From positions 205,061-269,060 of the forward strand of contig NW_014040819.1 of assembly GCF_000143105.1 (NCBI RefSeq): 64,000 nucleotides of DNA. Reading direction: 5' to 3'. This document shows, piece by piece, positions 53,391 through 62,981 of this stretch; positions within the stretch are counted from its first letter, which is position 1; each line of letters begins with the position of its first letter. A model generated the notes under the pieces. It saw only the letters and a list, made by a program, of their open reading frames with translations, ran no database searches and was not told the DNA's origin. Made by a program: the position numbers and the translations under genes. The DNA comes from Grosmannia clavigera kw1407. Lineage: Eukaryota > Ascomycota > Sordariomycetes > Ophiostomatales > Ophiostomataceae.

Positions 53391-55476
53391 ATGGAGTCGT
53401 TGACTCTAGACCGTGCCGTTGTGCCCCTTGCTGTCGCCCCAACTGGCCGCTTCTATAAATCCCGCAAGTCGCGGCCCTGTGATGCTTGCCGCCGGCGTAA
53501 AATCGCCTGTGACATGCCTGCCGGGCCGCCCTGCCATCGTTGTCTGTGCAAGACGCAGTCGTGCACCTTTGAACACGGCCCCGGCCAGCGAAAACGGCCA
53601 ACTCACGTCCGGCCAGCAGCTACGACAGTTCAGTCTCCGTTCCCATCTGCCAATCACAGGTCAGCTGTTACCATTGCCCCTTCTTTCATGTCCTCCTTGC
53701 CATCAGACCGGAAACTGACACCAGCCATGTGCAGCGATATCTGGTTGGACGATCCGACCTTCTTTTCTGGGCAGCTCGGAGGAGCCCTGGACTTGCCCGG
53801 CTCTTATGCAGACCCACCTGTCGGCCATCACAACGTCCTCGGGCCTGCACATGCTGCTCCCGGCCTAGACACGGCTTCCCAGCCGTCTGAGGAGCCCTCT
53901 GCCTCCGAAGGATCGCTCGAGTTTCTGCCCGGCGCCTTCAGCTTCTATGTCGGTCCTACAGGTGTTGCCGACGTGCACCTTCTCAACCGCGGTCCGTTTG
54001 GCCCGGGCGGTCTCGCACGTCCCGGCGTCAAGGGCCTTCAATACCGGCGCATGCAGCATCAACGTCAGCAGCATCGGCACACCCAGCGCTGTTCGTCGTC
54101 GTCGTCGTCGTCGCTGCCATCTCACAACACTGCAGCTCCAGCCAATCTTCGGACTGACGGACCACGCGCTGTTGGACAGAGCCGAGCCCAAGCCGGAAGC
54201 CGAGGCCACAGAGAGCGCATGGATGGCGCTGTGGAATATCCTGGACCCGCCCTCGGCCTGGAGCCTCATCCAGTTATACACACGCTTTGTCGACCCGTAC
54301 TTCCCCATCTTATCGCGCCACCGGATGCCGCCAGGCCCGGATACGCTCAGTAACATGCCCCTGGCGCTGCTGACGGCCGTGTGTGCCACCGCGCTGCCGC
54401 TTGTCGTGTATGACCGCTCGTTGCTTGCACTGCTGCTGCGGCCACCGTCCAGCGAGCAGCTGTATCGGCTGTGCTGGATGAGAATCGAGCAGGAGCTTCA
54501 CGCACCGTCACTCGGCACGCTGCAAGCCTGCCTGCTACTGCAGCAACGCCTTCCCACCAACCTGTACCTGAACGACACGGCCTTTACGTGGTCACTGATG
54601 GCTACGGCCGTGTCGGTTAAAAAGGGCCGCACAGCGCGTGAACAGCTGTATGCCTGGCGGGACCACCTGCCGGCTTCGCTGTGGTTTCGCCCGCGGCAGC
54701 AGGCCTGGCCACAGGCGCAAGTGACAATTCGCAGCACGCCTGCTGACGGAGCCATAAACAGCTTCGAAGGACGCTCTGCGTCTGGCGACGGCCGAGACCT
54801 GGACGGCTTAGAGGGTAGAAACCACAATAGCCGTGGACAGTCTGGCGGCTTTTCTCGGGTCGACAACAGCCAGCGGCTGGATGGAAACGCCTCGCTGTAC
54901 CTGTCGTACATTGTGACGTACATGACACTATTCCGCGCCATGCTGCAGCCGCTAAATAGAGTTGAAGATGCAGATGCAGAGAGTCGTTCCAAAAACCAGT
55001 CTCAGGACCACCAAGAGCCCAGCACGCAGACTGTAATGCACGGGGCCCTGCAGTGCGTGCGTGAGTTTGTCGAGTTTGTCGAAACCCTGACGCCGACGCA
55101 GTGGAACGCCTTCTGGCACGGCTGGAGCCGAGCTAACTTTTCCATGGCCGGATCATTCACAACTCTGCCCGGCCCAGACGTTGCTGGAACAGTAGATTCG
55201 ACAGGTTCTGCAGAGGCTATGGAAAACGCCGGTCGGCAAAGAACGAGCGCAAGGACCAAAGGCAGTATTGGTTCCGCTGCCAAGATGGATGTCACAACGA
55301 CAGCACGCCCCGGCTTCGAGGCTGAATACTCCCAGCTGCTGGGCTGGGTCAAACGTTGGCGATGGGCATCCCGTGTGTCGGCCAACGGAGCAGGTGCAAA
55401 AGGACTGCCCAATCTGGGACTGCTGCGCGTAGAGCCATTTCTCGGCCAGTTTGGAGAGCTCGAGGAGATAATATGA
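53391..55476 (+). CDS. Zn2Cys6 transcription factor with fungal-specific TF domain
   Basis: From ATG 53391 the zinc cluster is close to the N-terminus: CDACRRRKIAC, then CHRC and CLCKTQSC, spacing C-x2-C-x6-C-x7-C-x2-C-x6-C. A conserved linker (GAFSFYVGPTGVADVHLL) follows. The middle homology domain lies in a different frame, starting about LQPIFGLTDHALLDRAEP and continuing AWSLIQLYTRFVDPYFPILS and LLTAVCATALPLVVYD to a TGA at 55476. The two frames can be joined by a phase-0 intron at 54027-54135 (GTCAAG donor, CTGCAG acceptor; 658 residues), but the donor is poor. A frameshift near the TCG repeat is the alternative. It is probably a nuclear regulator of a metabolic pathway, possibly for neighbouring catabolic genes, but this is inference. 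Confidence 0.75.
54086..54113 (+). repeat. TCG/CGT trinucleotide run
   Basis: Seven or eight TCG triplets within the Zn2Cys6 gene, read as poly-Ser in the upstream frame and poly-Arg in the downstream frame. It lies where the reading frame of the conserved domains changes. Confidence 0.75.
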
Positions 55477-56017
55477 TGCTTTCTTTCTGGGCATCCGATC
55501 ACACGGAAGGCAGGTGCGCGTAACTACACGCGTTGATAGCAGGAATGGGAAAGAGCTTCCGTCACATGATATTTCGTATGGATACACCGAGCATATAATC
55601 ATCAACCCTGTAGTCCTTGGCCTGCTACCTCGTCGAATTGATATCTTTCAATACAACCTGCTTGCCCAACTTGCACAGCCATCCCGTGCCGCATTGTCAC
55701 ACATCGGAGAAGGCAATCGCGGACGAATATGGACGAATCTCGAGCCTGAAATCACGCTTGCGGCCAACTGGGCGATACTTGGGGATGTCCGTAGTGTTGG
55801 TTTGGATAGGATCGATTTAGCCAAGTACGTGTCGGTATCCCTTACAAGCTGCTCTTACGGTGACGTCCAATAAACTCACAGCTCCCAATCGGTACTTCAG
55901 CGACAGATCTCACTCTCCGCTCACATTCATCCCAGCGACCTTCAACCCACAGCTGTTATCTAATCTTTCACACCTCCGACTCACAGCTTGATCGTCACCA
56001 TTTGTGTCATCTCAACC
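55477..56017. other. Intergenic region upstream of the NmrA-like gene
   Basis: 541 bp between co-directional genes with no ORF of note, presumably the promoter of the reductase gene. Confidence 0.4.
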
Positions 56018-56929
56018 ATGCCCGCACCATTCGTCGCAGTTGCAGGCGCCTCTGGCGGACTGGGCAAGCTTGTCACAGGTGCGTTGATACGACGAGGCGT
56101 GGCCGTCAAGGCCCTCGTGCGTCCTGGCACCGCCTCTTCGCGAACAGATGGCCTTCGCCAGGCCGGAGCGGCTGTTGTTCCTGTCAGCCTCACAGATGTG
56201 CCGAGTCTCACGCGGGAACTCGCAGGAGCAATATGCGTGGTGTCGACGCTCCAGGGGCTGAAAGAAGTCATTCACACCGTGCAGGGAAAGCTCCTCGACG
56301 CCTCGGTGGCCGCTGAGGTGCCGCGCTTCATCCCGTCGGATTTCTCACTGGACTTTACGAAGACGAGGCCGGGATCGAACCGGAACCTGGATTTGCGCCG
56401 CGAGTTCCACCAGACGCTGAACCAGTCGGGCATCAGCTGGACCAGCATTCTGAACGGCGGGTTCATGGACCTGATGGCGGGCGACTCTCCCATGATCGAC
56501 CACAAGAAGCATAGGGTGCCGTACGTCGGCAGGCCGACGCAATTGCTTGATTTCACCACGATGGTGGACACAGCCGCCTACACTGCCGCTGTGGCCGCGG
56601 ATGCGAACCCTGCTCCGAGCTTTCTCCGCATTGCCGGCGTCTCTGTCAGCGCACAGGACATTGCTGATGCGCAGACAGCGGTGCAGGGCGTGAAGTACAA
56701 GCCCTTTTGGATGGGTACGGTGGGGACCACGGCGTTTATGATCCGGGCCATGCGTCTGTTCGCCGTCGGGGGTGGCGGGAAGGATGTCTTTCCCGCATGG
56801 CAAGGCATGCAATACATGGTGAACATGATGTCCGGGGCTGGAAAACTCGAGCCGCTAGACAACGGCAGATACGCGGACCTGACATGGACCAGGTTGGAGG
56901 ATTTTTTTGCTGCGGAGCGAAACAAGTGA
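56018..56929 (+). CDS. NmrA-like / isoflavone reductase-type oxidoreductase
   Basis: Intronless, 303 residues from ATG 56018 in good context (AACCATGCC); the frame is open ten codons upstream but without another ATG. The N-terminal Rossmann motif is VAVAGASGGLGKLVTGAL (G-x-x-G-x-x-G) for NAD(P). VKALVRPG follows at the end of strand two, the type that favours NADPH. Further family features are LAGAICVVSTLQGL, RFIPSDFSLDFTKTRPGSN, GISWTSILNGGFMDLM and LLDFTTMVDTAAYTAAVAAD. This atypical SDR family includes redox sensors such as NmrA and reductases of aromatic compounds; the substrate cannot be told. It is convergent with the broken dioxygenase gene. Confidence 0.87.
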   Translation: MPAPFVAVAGASGGLGKLVTGALIRRGVAVKALVRPGTASSRTDGLRQAGAAVVPVSLTDVPSLTRELAGAICVVSTLQGLKEVIHTVQGKLLDASVAAEVPRFIPSDFSLDFTKTRPGSNRNLDLRREFHQTLNQSGISWTSILNGGFMDLMAGDSPMIDHKKHRVPYVGRPTQLLDFTTMVDTAAYTAAVAADANPAPSFLRIAGVSVSAQDIADAQTAVQGVKYKPFWMGTVGTTAFMIRAMRLFAVGGGGKDVFPAWQGMQYMVNMMSGAGKLEPLDNGRYADLTWTRLEDFFAAERNK

Positions 56930-56977
56930 TAAGCGAGAAGTGGTCTTGTATTGCAGTACTTCTTATTGCACGGCAAC

Positions 56978-58266
56978 TCAGCACAAGTTCAGCATGACGC
57001 GTTCCTCGTCGCGGCCGCACTCGCCGTCGTCCTCCTCGATTTTGCTCGGGATGGGCACGTTGGCCAACGGGGTCAGCCGGAAGGCATGGCGACGTTCGCC
57101 GGACTCGTAGTCCAGTGGTCCCAGACGACAATCGTGCCGGGCTCGTAGCGTACGCGGCAGGCAAAGTCCTGATCGCGGTTGATATGGTCGAAGAGAAAGC
57201 GTAGCAGCATGTCGGACTCCTCTTCGTCCCATCCTGTGATGCGTTGGGTGTAGGACGAGTTGACGAAAAGGGCCTTGCGGCCGGTGACGGGATGGACCGT
57301 AACGACGGGGTGGACGGCCTTGGTGATGGGGCGACGCAGGACGGCCAGGTCACCGTTGTCGCGGATCTCGCGCAAGATCGGGTTGGCCGTCGTGTGCAAA
57401 GCCGTGAGGCCCTCGAGGCGCTTGCGGAAGGACGGGGAGAGTTGGTCGTAGGCACGGTTCATCTGGGCTGTTAGCATCGGTGCAATAGCAGGACAGGGCC
57501 ATGGGCATGAAAAGAATACACTGGAGATGATAGTGTCACCACCGGCTCCAGGAGGCGATTCGAGCATGCAGAAAAAGGTCAGACCAGGCGGCTGGGCCTC
57601 GGGTGACTTGCTGAGTCAGCAAACTGAGGCGGGCAGAGCAAACAGGTGCAGGTCGGACTCACCTGGTCGACGTGGAACTGGATTGGGCTCTTGCGGGCCC
57701 AAGACTTGCGCACACGAAGATCTCTGGTCGTATTGTCAGCGCATATTTCGAGAGGCTGAACGGGCAGGGAGATGCGCCCTCACTCGCGCGAGTCGTAGAC
57801 GATGACGAACTCGACGGGGCCGTTTTTGGGATGCGGCATCCAGCCGTGCTTGTGGAGGGGGCCTGTGGACGTCAGGATCGAGAAGACGGCGAGACGTCGT
57901 GCGAGTCAACCAAAATAACACACCAAAGTATCTACTAATTAGCCGGACAGCACGCCGAGACAGGGCCGACACCTACGAGGCAATTTTCTTCTGGGCCTCA
58001 AAGCCGATATTGACAAAGTCCTGATTGCGGAAGACGAGACAGCCTCTCTCGGCACAGAGATATGCCATCTCGTCGAGGCCGGCATCAGTCAACTCGGACT
58101 GAAGGTCAGTAATGGCCTCAGTCTAGCCACGTCTATCATGCTCACGATCTGCACGCCCTGGATTTCGGTCCTGGAGAGGGAGTGCCCGAGAAGCAATCCA
58201 CTCACGAAGGTAGTCGGGATACAAAGGAGCATTTGTCCTGGGCGATTCGGGGGCTTTTGCGATCAT
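56978..58266 (-). pseudogene. Broken TauD/Jlp1-type alpha-ketoglutarate dioxygenase
   Basis: Minus-strand exons match fungal sulfonate dioxygenases: MIAKAPESPRTNAPLYPDYL; TEIQGVQI joined over a 47-nt intron to SELTDAGLDEMAYLCAERGC, LVFRNQDFVNIGFEAQKK; GPLHKHGWMPHPKNGPVEFV; RKSPIQFHVDQ with the HxD iron motif; SPEAQPPGLTFFCMLESPPG; and NRAYDQLSPSFRKRLEGLTA to EPGTIVVWD. Two lesions are seen. Near 58170-58215 about 45 family residues between DYL and TEIQG are missing and the phases do not join. Near 57109-57122 about ten codons after VVWD are lost with a frame change, removing the third iron ligand (the His of the usual THSA motif), while DYESGERRHAFRLTPLANVP continues in the shifted frame. The enzyme would release sulfite from taurine-like sulfonates. 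It is almost surely inactive. Confidence 0.75.
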
Positions 58267-58376
58267 TTTGGAAGCTGCTGGCAACGGAGGACTGCTTCCC
58301 GGTCCCGTCACATACTGCCCAGCTTCATCATCGGCCCTCTCTGTTCCGATCTCCGACCCTCAACCGAACACTCGCC

Positions 58377-59649
58377 ATGGGCTCTCCAGAGGTCATTGAG
58401 ATCGCCAGAACACCCGATGGCACGCCCTTCGAGAAGGCCGTTAAGGCCGTCAAGACTGGCCACGCAGACGAGGTCGACTTTGCCGCCCAGATTATCGCAG
58501 ACTACGCCGACCAGATCGGCGACAGCAGTTGGACGTCTGAGGAGGAGAAGGCGCTGATGCGCAAGGTCGATCTTCGCATCATCCCCATTGTGCGTCCATG
58601 TCCTTCACCATCGGCCGCCCTACCTCACTCACACATCTAGCTCTTCGCCTGTGCCACGCTCTCTGGTCTCGACAAAACGGCCATCTCGGCTGCCGCCATC
58701 TACAACATTAAGCGCGACCTCCATCTCGCCGGCGACCAGTACGCCTGGATTGGCTCGGCCCCCTTCTTCGGTGGCCTCCTCTTCATGGGCCCATCGGCCT
58801 ACTGCCTGCAGCGGATGCCGGCCGTGATGTTTTTCTGTGCGATCCCCTCGCCCTTCAGATCCATCGTGTTGCTTTCCTCGTCCTCCTCTGACATCTACAG
58901 CGTTCAACGTCTTCTTCTGGGGCGTCACCGAGATGTGCATGGCTGCTTGCACCAGTTTCAGTAGCCCCTTTGTCTGCCGCTTCCTCCTCGGCGGCTTCGA
59001 GGCCCTCCTCATCCCAGCCGTCACCCTGATTGTCGGCATGTGGTACAATACCACCGAGGCTCCTCGCCGCAACAGCACCATACTCAACGTCATCGCCCCC
59101 ATCATCAACGGTTTTCTCGACTGGGTGGTGGGCTATCATCATGGCTCCTTTCCTACCTGGAAGATCATCTTCTTGCTGGTCAGTGCCTTTACGGCCATTT
59201 GGGCTGCCGTCGTCTTCTTCCTGCTGCCGAACAATCCGCTCGACGCCTGCGGCTTCACTCTCCGCGAGAAGTACATCGTCATCAGGCGCAAGGCTGCCGA
59301 TAACACCGGCATCGAGACCAAGAAGATCAAGAAGGAGCAGATCTGGGAGGCCATCATGGACCCCAAGACCTGGCTGATATGGATTGCCGTCGTCGCTCTG
59401 CAAGTCCCAAACGGCGGCCTGACCACCTTCAACACTCTCATCATAGAAGGACTTGGCTTCGATTCTCTGCAGACCTCGCTGCTGGCCATGCCACCCGGTG
59501 CCATGAGCACCCTGTCTGGCCTCGCCCTGTCCTTCATGGCCGCCTCCACCCGCCGGCGCAGTGCCGAGGTGCAGGACAACACGGCCGCCGACCAAGACTG
59601 GCTGGATCTGACGGATCTGCAGAACAAGTCGTTCAAGTATACCACGTAG
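58377..59649 (+). CDS. Dal5-family MFS transporter with internal deletion
   Basis: Three exons: 58377-58589, 58641-58836 and 58901-59649, introns 51 and 64 nt, phases consistent, giving 385 residues against about 500 for the family. The start is MGSPEVIEIARTPDGTPFEK. LMRKVDLRIIPILFACATLS and GLDKTAISAAAIYNIKRDLH are the Dal5/allantoate-permease entry motifs, and CRFLLGGFEALLIPAVTLIV and MWYNTTEAPRRNSTI follow. TAFGL-type helices continue to VALQVPNGGLTTFNTLIIEG and MPPGAMSTLSGLALSFMAAS. At about 59550-59562 the protein jumps to its C-terminal tail (DWLDLTDLQNKSFKYTT), omitting some 110-120 residues that would hold the last four or five membrane helices. The frame is kept. Relatives import allantoate, nicotinate-like acids or sulfonates. 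It diverges from the broken dioxygenase, a pairing typical of sulfonate use. It is probably non-functional. Confidence 0.75.
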
Positions 59650-59755
59650 ACGGGCAACAACGACACTGATTCAAGTAGGTACACCGAAAAATAGATCATG
59701 TTTAACTGTAGTAGCAGCGCATCCAAGTGTGACAGAAGCTGTCAGTGAATCACGG

Positions 59756-60285
59756 TCACAGCGCAGCGTTCCTCTTGACAAACTCGGCCCACGTAACGGG
59801 TTTCGCATACAGCAGCGTCAGGCTAGGCTTGAGCCGAGGTAGTAGCCCGGAACCTCGATGGGAATATGGATGTCTTTAAACTCCCGACCCTTGGTGTCGT
59901 TAGTGAAGTAGCACAGCGATGAGAATATGATGTGAGACACGCCAACGTTCTTGGTCACATCGCGCATATTTTTGCCCTGTGAGTATTCCGTTTCATCATT
60001 GAGAGTCTCCCGGAAGTTAACGAGGGAAACGGCTTAGGTTCCGGCTGAGTTCGTGGCCAGAGGCTCGACTAAATTCAGGACGGCCCATCACTTACTTGTC
60101 TAGTGGTGTCTTAATGCCATCCAGGACAAGAAACATACGTGCACAGCTCGAACACCCTTCTTAGGAAGTTCTACAACGGGGTTTTTCTCTTACTGTCGCA
60201 GGTTATGCCGCGAATCTTATAAATCCTTGGAAATCACGGCACCCTTAAGGATGCTCTTGACGACAGAGCCGCCCCGGATTCCGGT
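59756..60285 (-). pseudogene. NmrA-like family pseudogene
   Basis: Minus-strand fragments of an NmrA/HSCARG-type protein in more than one frame. They are GIRGGSVVKSILKGAVISKD (a damaged GNQGGSVVKS nucleotide-binding motif); in the next frame YKIRGITCDSKRKTP; back in the first frame VVELPKKGVRAVHV; a GTAAGT intron remnant; then QGKNMRDVTKNVGVSHIIFS, and at the end a frame change into PVTWAEFVKRNAAL before a stop at 59756. At least three frame breaks and several stops are present, so it cannot be expressed as an intact protein. It is not a copy of the NmrA-like gene at 56018, which belongs to another subgroup. It lies at the edge of an AT-rich tract. Confidence 0.7.
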
Positions 60286-61453
60286 CTTCAAAGATGGCAG
60301 TTTTAAGAATTATAGGGTAAGTTTACAATATAGTAGGTGTATAACTTGGCACAAGTCAAAACCATTCTAAGTTCGCTGAAAGGCCGTCCAAATAAGCTGT
60401 AGTTTAGATTTGCTATAGTATTCCTGGTTTTGATATATACTGCTTGGAAGATTTAAAGTGGCGACAAGAAGCGCCTTATATGATTACAACAGAGGAGAGT
60501 ATCTAAATTCATTTTTTTTCTTTATATTGATATACTGCCCCCTTTTCTCCTCTCCGTTTTATGTTTATATTTATCTTACGTTTCAACTAAGTTTCTTTAC
60601 CTAACTATAACTTCTCTATTTTGCTAAAGTAACTAGAAACCAGGCATACGTCATACTATTGCAAGACTAATAGCAGAAACATTTAATAAATGAAACGCTG
60701 AATATGAGTAATATTACATTAAGCACTGCTATCTTTTTTTATTTAACTTCGGCGTAGGCAAACTATACAATACGGCGCCTGCATGCTGCGGACTTGTAAG
60801 CTTTATACAGCTGCTTTTGTTGCCCTTTATCTGTTCTCTGTGTGCCGAATAAACCGTCTTCGGCCCAGCTTCCGGCCAAGTAAAAATCATTTGTTCCAAC
60901 GAGGCACAGCTAGCTTAGAAGCTCTTGCTAAAGAGTCAGGTCATTCTCTCATTCTTCTCCGTGCCTGCCGCGCTCAAGCAATGCTGCCGCCGGTCCACTC
61001 CGTATCAATAAGTGCGATTTGGGGCGATGGAACGGCTTCTTGAGGTGGTGTTTGAGGGGAGGGGGGGTTTCGCTGCTTTAATAGATTATAAATCATACTC
61101 TGTTACGTGCTGATGGAAAGAGACAGAAGACAGACATACCATTTCTTTCCCTTCTTCGTCGACTAGTTCTTGCCCAAGACTTTTTGATCGGCAGTTTTGC
61201 ATACGTTGTGGTGGTTGAGACGGGAGTGGCCGAGAAAATGATGAGTGACGATGTGATTATGAATATAGCAGGTAAGAGTGTTGTTACGTTTTGTCACACA
61301 GTCCATTTGACGATCGCTGTATTGTAAGATGTATGTGTAGATTCCCCATTTCAGTATTCACCATTAGATCTATCATTCCAATGCTACATCTAAATAGTTC
61401 CGCGAGAGTCGCTCAAGGCCATGCTGCGAAATAAGCAAAAGGTCATTGAAGAT
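60286..61453. other. AT-rich tract without genes
   Basis: About 1.2 kb. From 60300 to about 60780 the sequence is the most AT-rich of the window, with poly-T and TATA-like runs, then returns to moderate composition. No ORF resembles a known protein. It may be RIP-affected repeat sequence or degraded genic DNA, but no transposon motif or terminal repeat was seen. Confidence 0.5.
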
Positions 61454-62981
61454 TTAGCCGAGTATCACGTAGAGACTGGCTATTAACACCCCCAGTCCGG
61501 CCAGGCCTACCCCTGTGTAGCTTGCGGCCCGGTAACCCTTCAGCACGTCTTCTCCGTGATTTCCCACGTAAGCTTCCACGGTCCCGGCAATGCCCAGGCC
61601 GATGGAGACGGAATAGTTCACCACTGTATTGACCACGGATGCTGCTATTCCTTGGTGCTCTCGTGGCATAGAGTTGCTGAGGATCAACGTGCCTGACGGG
61701 AAGGACATATCCCTGATTGCATTAGAAAGACATAGATACGATGCTTTGAACGGCTGAGTGTACTCACATTCCCCACGGCGTGATGATACTGATGACAAAT
61801 GCCTGTGCCCAGTAGTTCTGGCCGATCGGCAGGGTGGCTAGCAGTATTTGGCCCACAACAAAGGCGGTCATGGCACCCAGCATGATCAATGATGGACGGA
61901 TGCGGGCCATAAGGAAGCCGGTGGCCAGAGATGCTAATGCACCAGACACAGTAGAGCCAGACCATTTGGCCGACACGAGCAGCGGAGAGTTGTGTTTAAT
62001 GACCTCCATGATCTGGAAATAGTAGAACACCACGACGCCAAAGCTCGACCAGCCCGCCCCGATGCAGCCCAGCACCCAGCCAAGCTCCCTGGTGAAGAGT
62101 GCAGGCGGCAGCAGTGGCCGCGCGGCACGGCGCTCGATAAAGCCAAACAGGCCCAGGGGCAGGAAGCCGACGATGAGCAGCACGTAGATGTAGGGCACGT
62201 CCCAGCCGACGACGGGGCCCTGGTTCCAGGAGAAGTTGATCAAGATCAAGCCGGTAATGATGGCAGCCGAGCCGGCAAGGTCGAGCCGGCTGGCCCAGTG
62301 CAGTGAGCGGTCGATCTTAGGAGCCGGGCTCTTGGGGATGACGACGGTCCCCAGCACGGCCAGGCCGAAACAGACGATGCCCATGATCCAGTAAGCCCAA
62401 GGCCACCACAGGCGCTCGGCCAGCAGCGACGACATGGCGGCACCCACGGAGTAGCCAGTCGGCGCGGCGGCCCCGAACAAACTAAATACCATGCTCTTTC
62501 GCGGGCCCGGTGCATACATGCGGCCGAGGAGGGCGACAGCATTGGGCATCAGCATGGCCGGACCGATACCCTGGAAGGCACGACAGCAGTCGAAGAAGAT
62601 CTGGTTCGACCAGACGGAGAAGCCGGCCAGCAGCGACCAGAGCCCGAACCAGGCAAAACCCACGATGAAGAGCCGCCGGTGGCCAAAGTCGTCGCCCAGC
62701 CGCCCAGCAATCAGGATGAAGGTGCCGACAGTGAGGCTGTATGCAGAGGCGTACCAGCTCAGCTCGCCGGCCGTAGACACGTTGAAGCTTGCGCCGATGA
62801 TGTGTAGAGGTTCAATGGCCATTGCGAGTGCGGCCTGCGTCATGAGCTGGGCCATGCAGATCGTGACGATCAGCAGGATCTCTCGGCCCAGCGGCTTTGG
62901 GTACGAGGACCCGGGAGGAGCTTCGGTCGAGTCGCTGGAGCCGCCAGAGTCGTCGGCCGGGGCCTTGTCCATTGTCGGCAT
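61454..62981 (-). CDS. MFS drug:H+ antiporter, Atr1/aminotriazole-resistance type
   Basis: Two exons on the minus strand: 61768-62981 and 61454-61712, intron 55 nt (GTGAGT...ATCAG), giving 490 residues. The N-terminal tail is acidic and Ser/Gly-rich. The membrane part begins GREILLIVTICMAQLMTQAA. DHA2-type motifs follow: LSWYASAYSLTVGTFILIAG, RLGDDFGHRRLFIVGFAWFG (motif A with the loop GxxxDxxGxR variant), CCRAFQGIGPAMLMPNAVAL (motif B) and FGAAAPTGYSVGAAMSSLLA (motif C-like). The second exon carries MSFPSGTLILSNSMPREHQG and IAASVVNTVVNYSVSIGLGI, characteristic of the Atr1/YMR279c group. It probably exports toxic compounds or borate at the plasma membrane; the substrate is unknown. No lesion was found. 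Confidence 0.88.

Noticed and set aside
60300..60780. Possible transposon in the AT-rich tract
   Set aside because: No terminal inverted repeats, no target-site duplication and no transposase or reverse-transcriptase motif could be seen.
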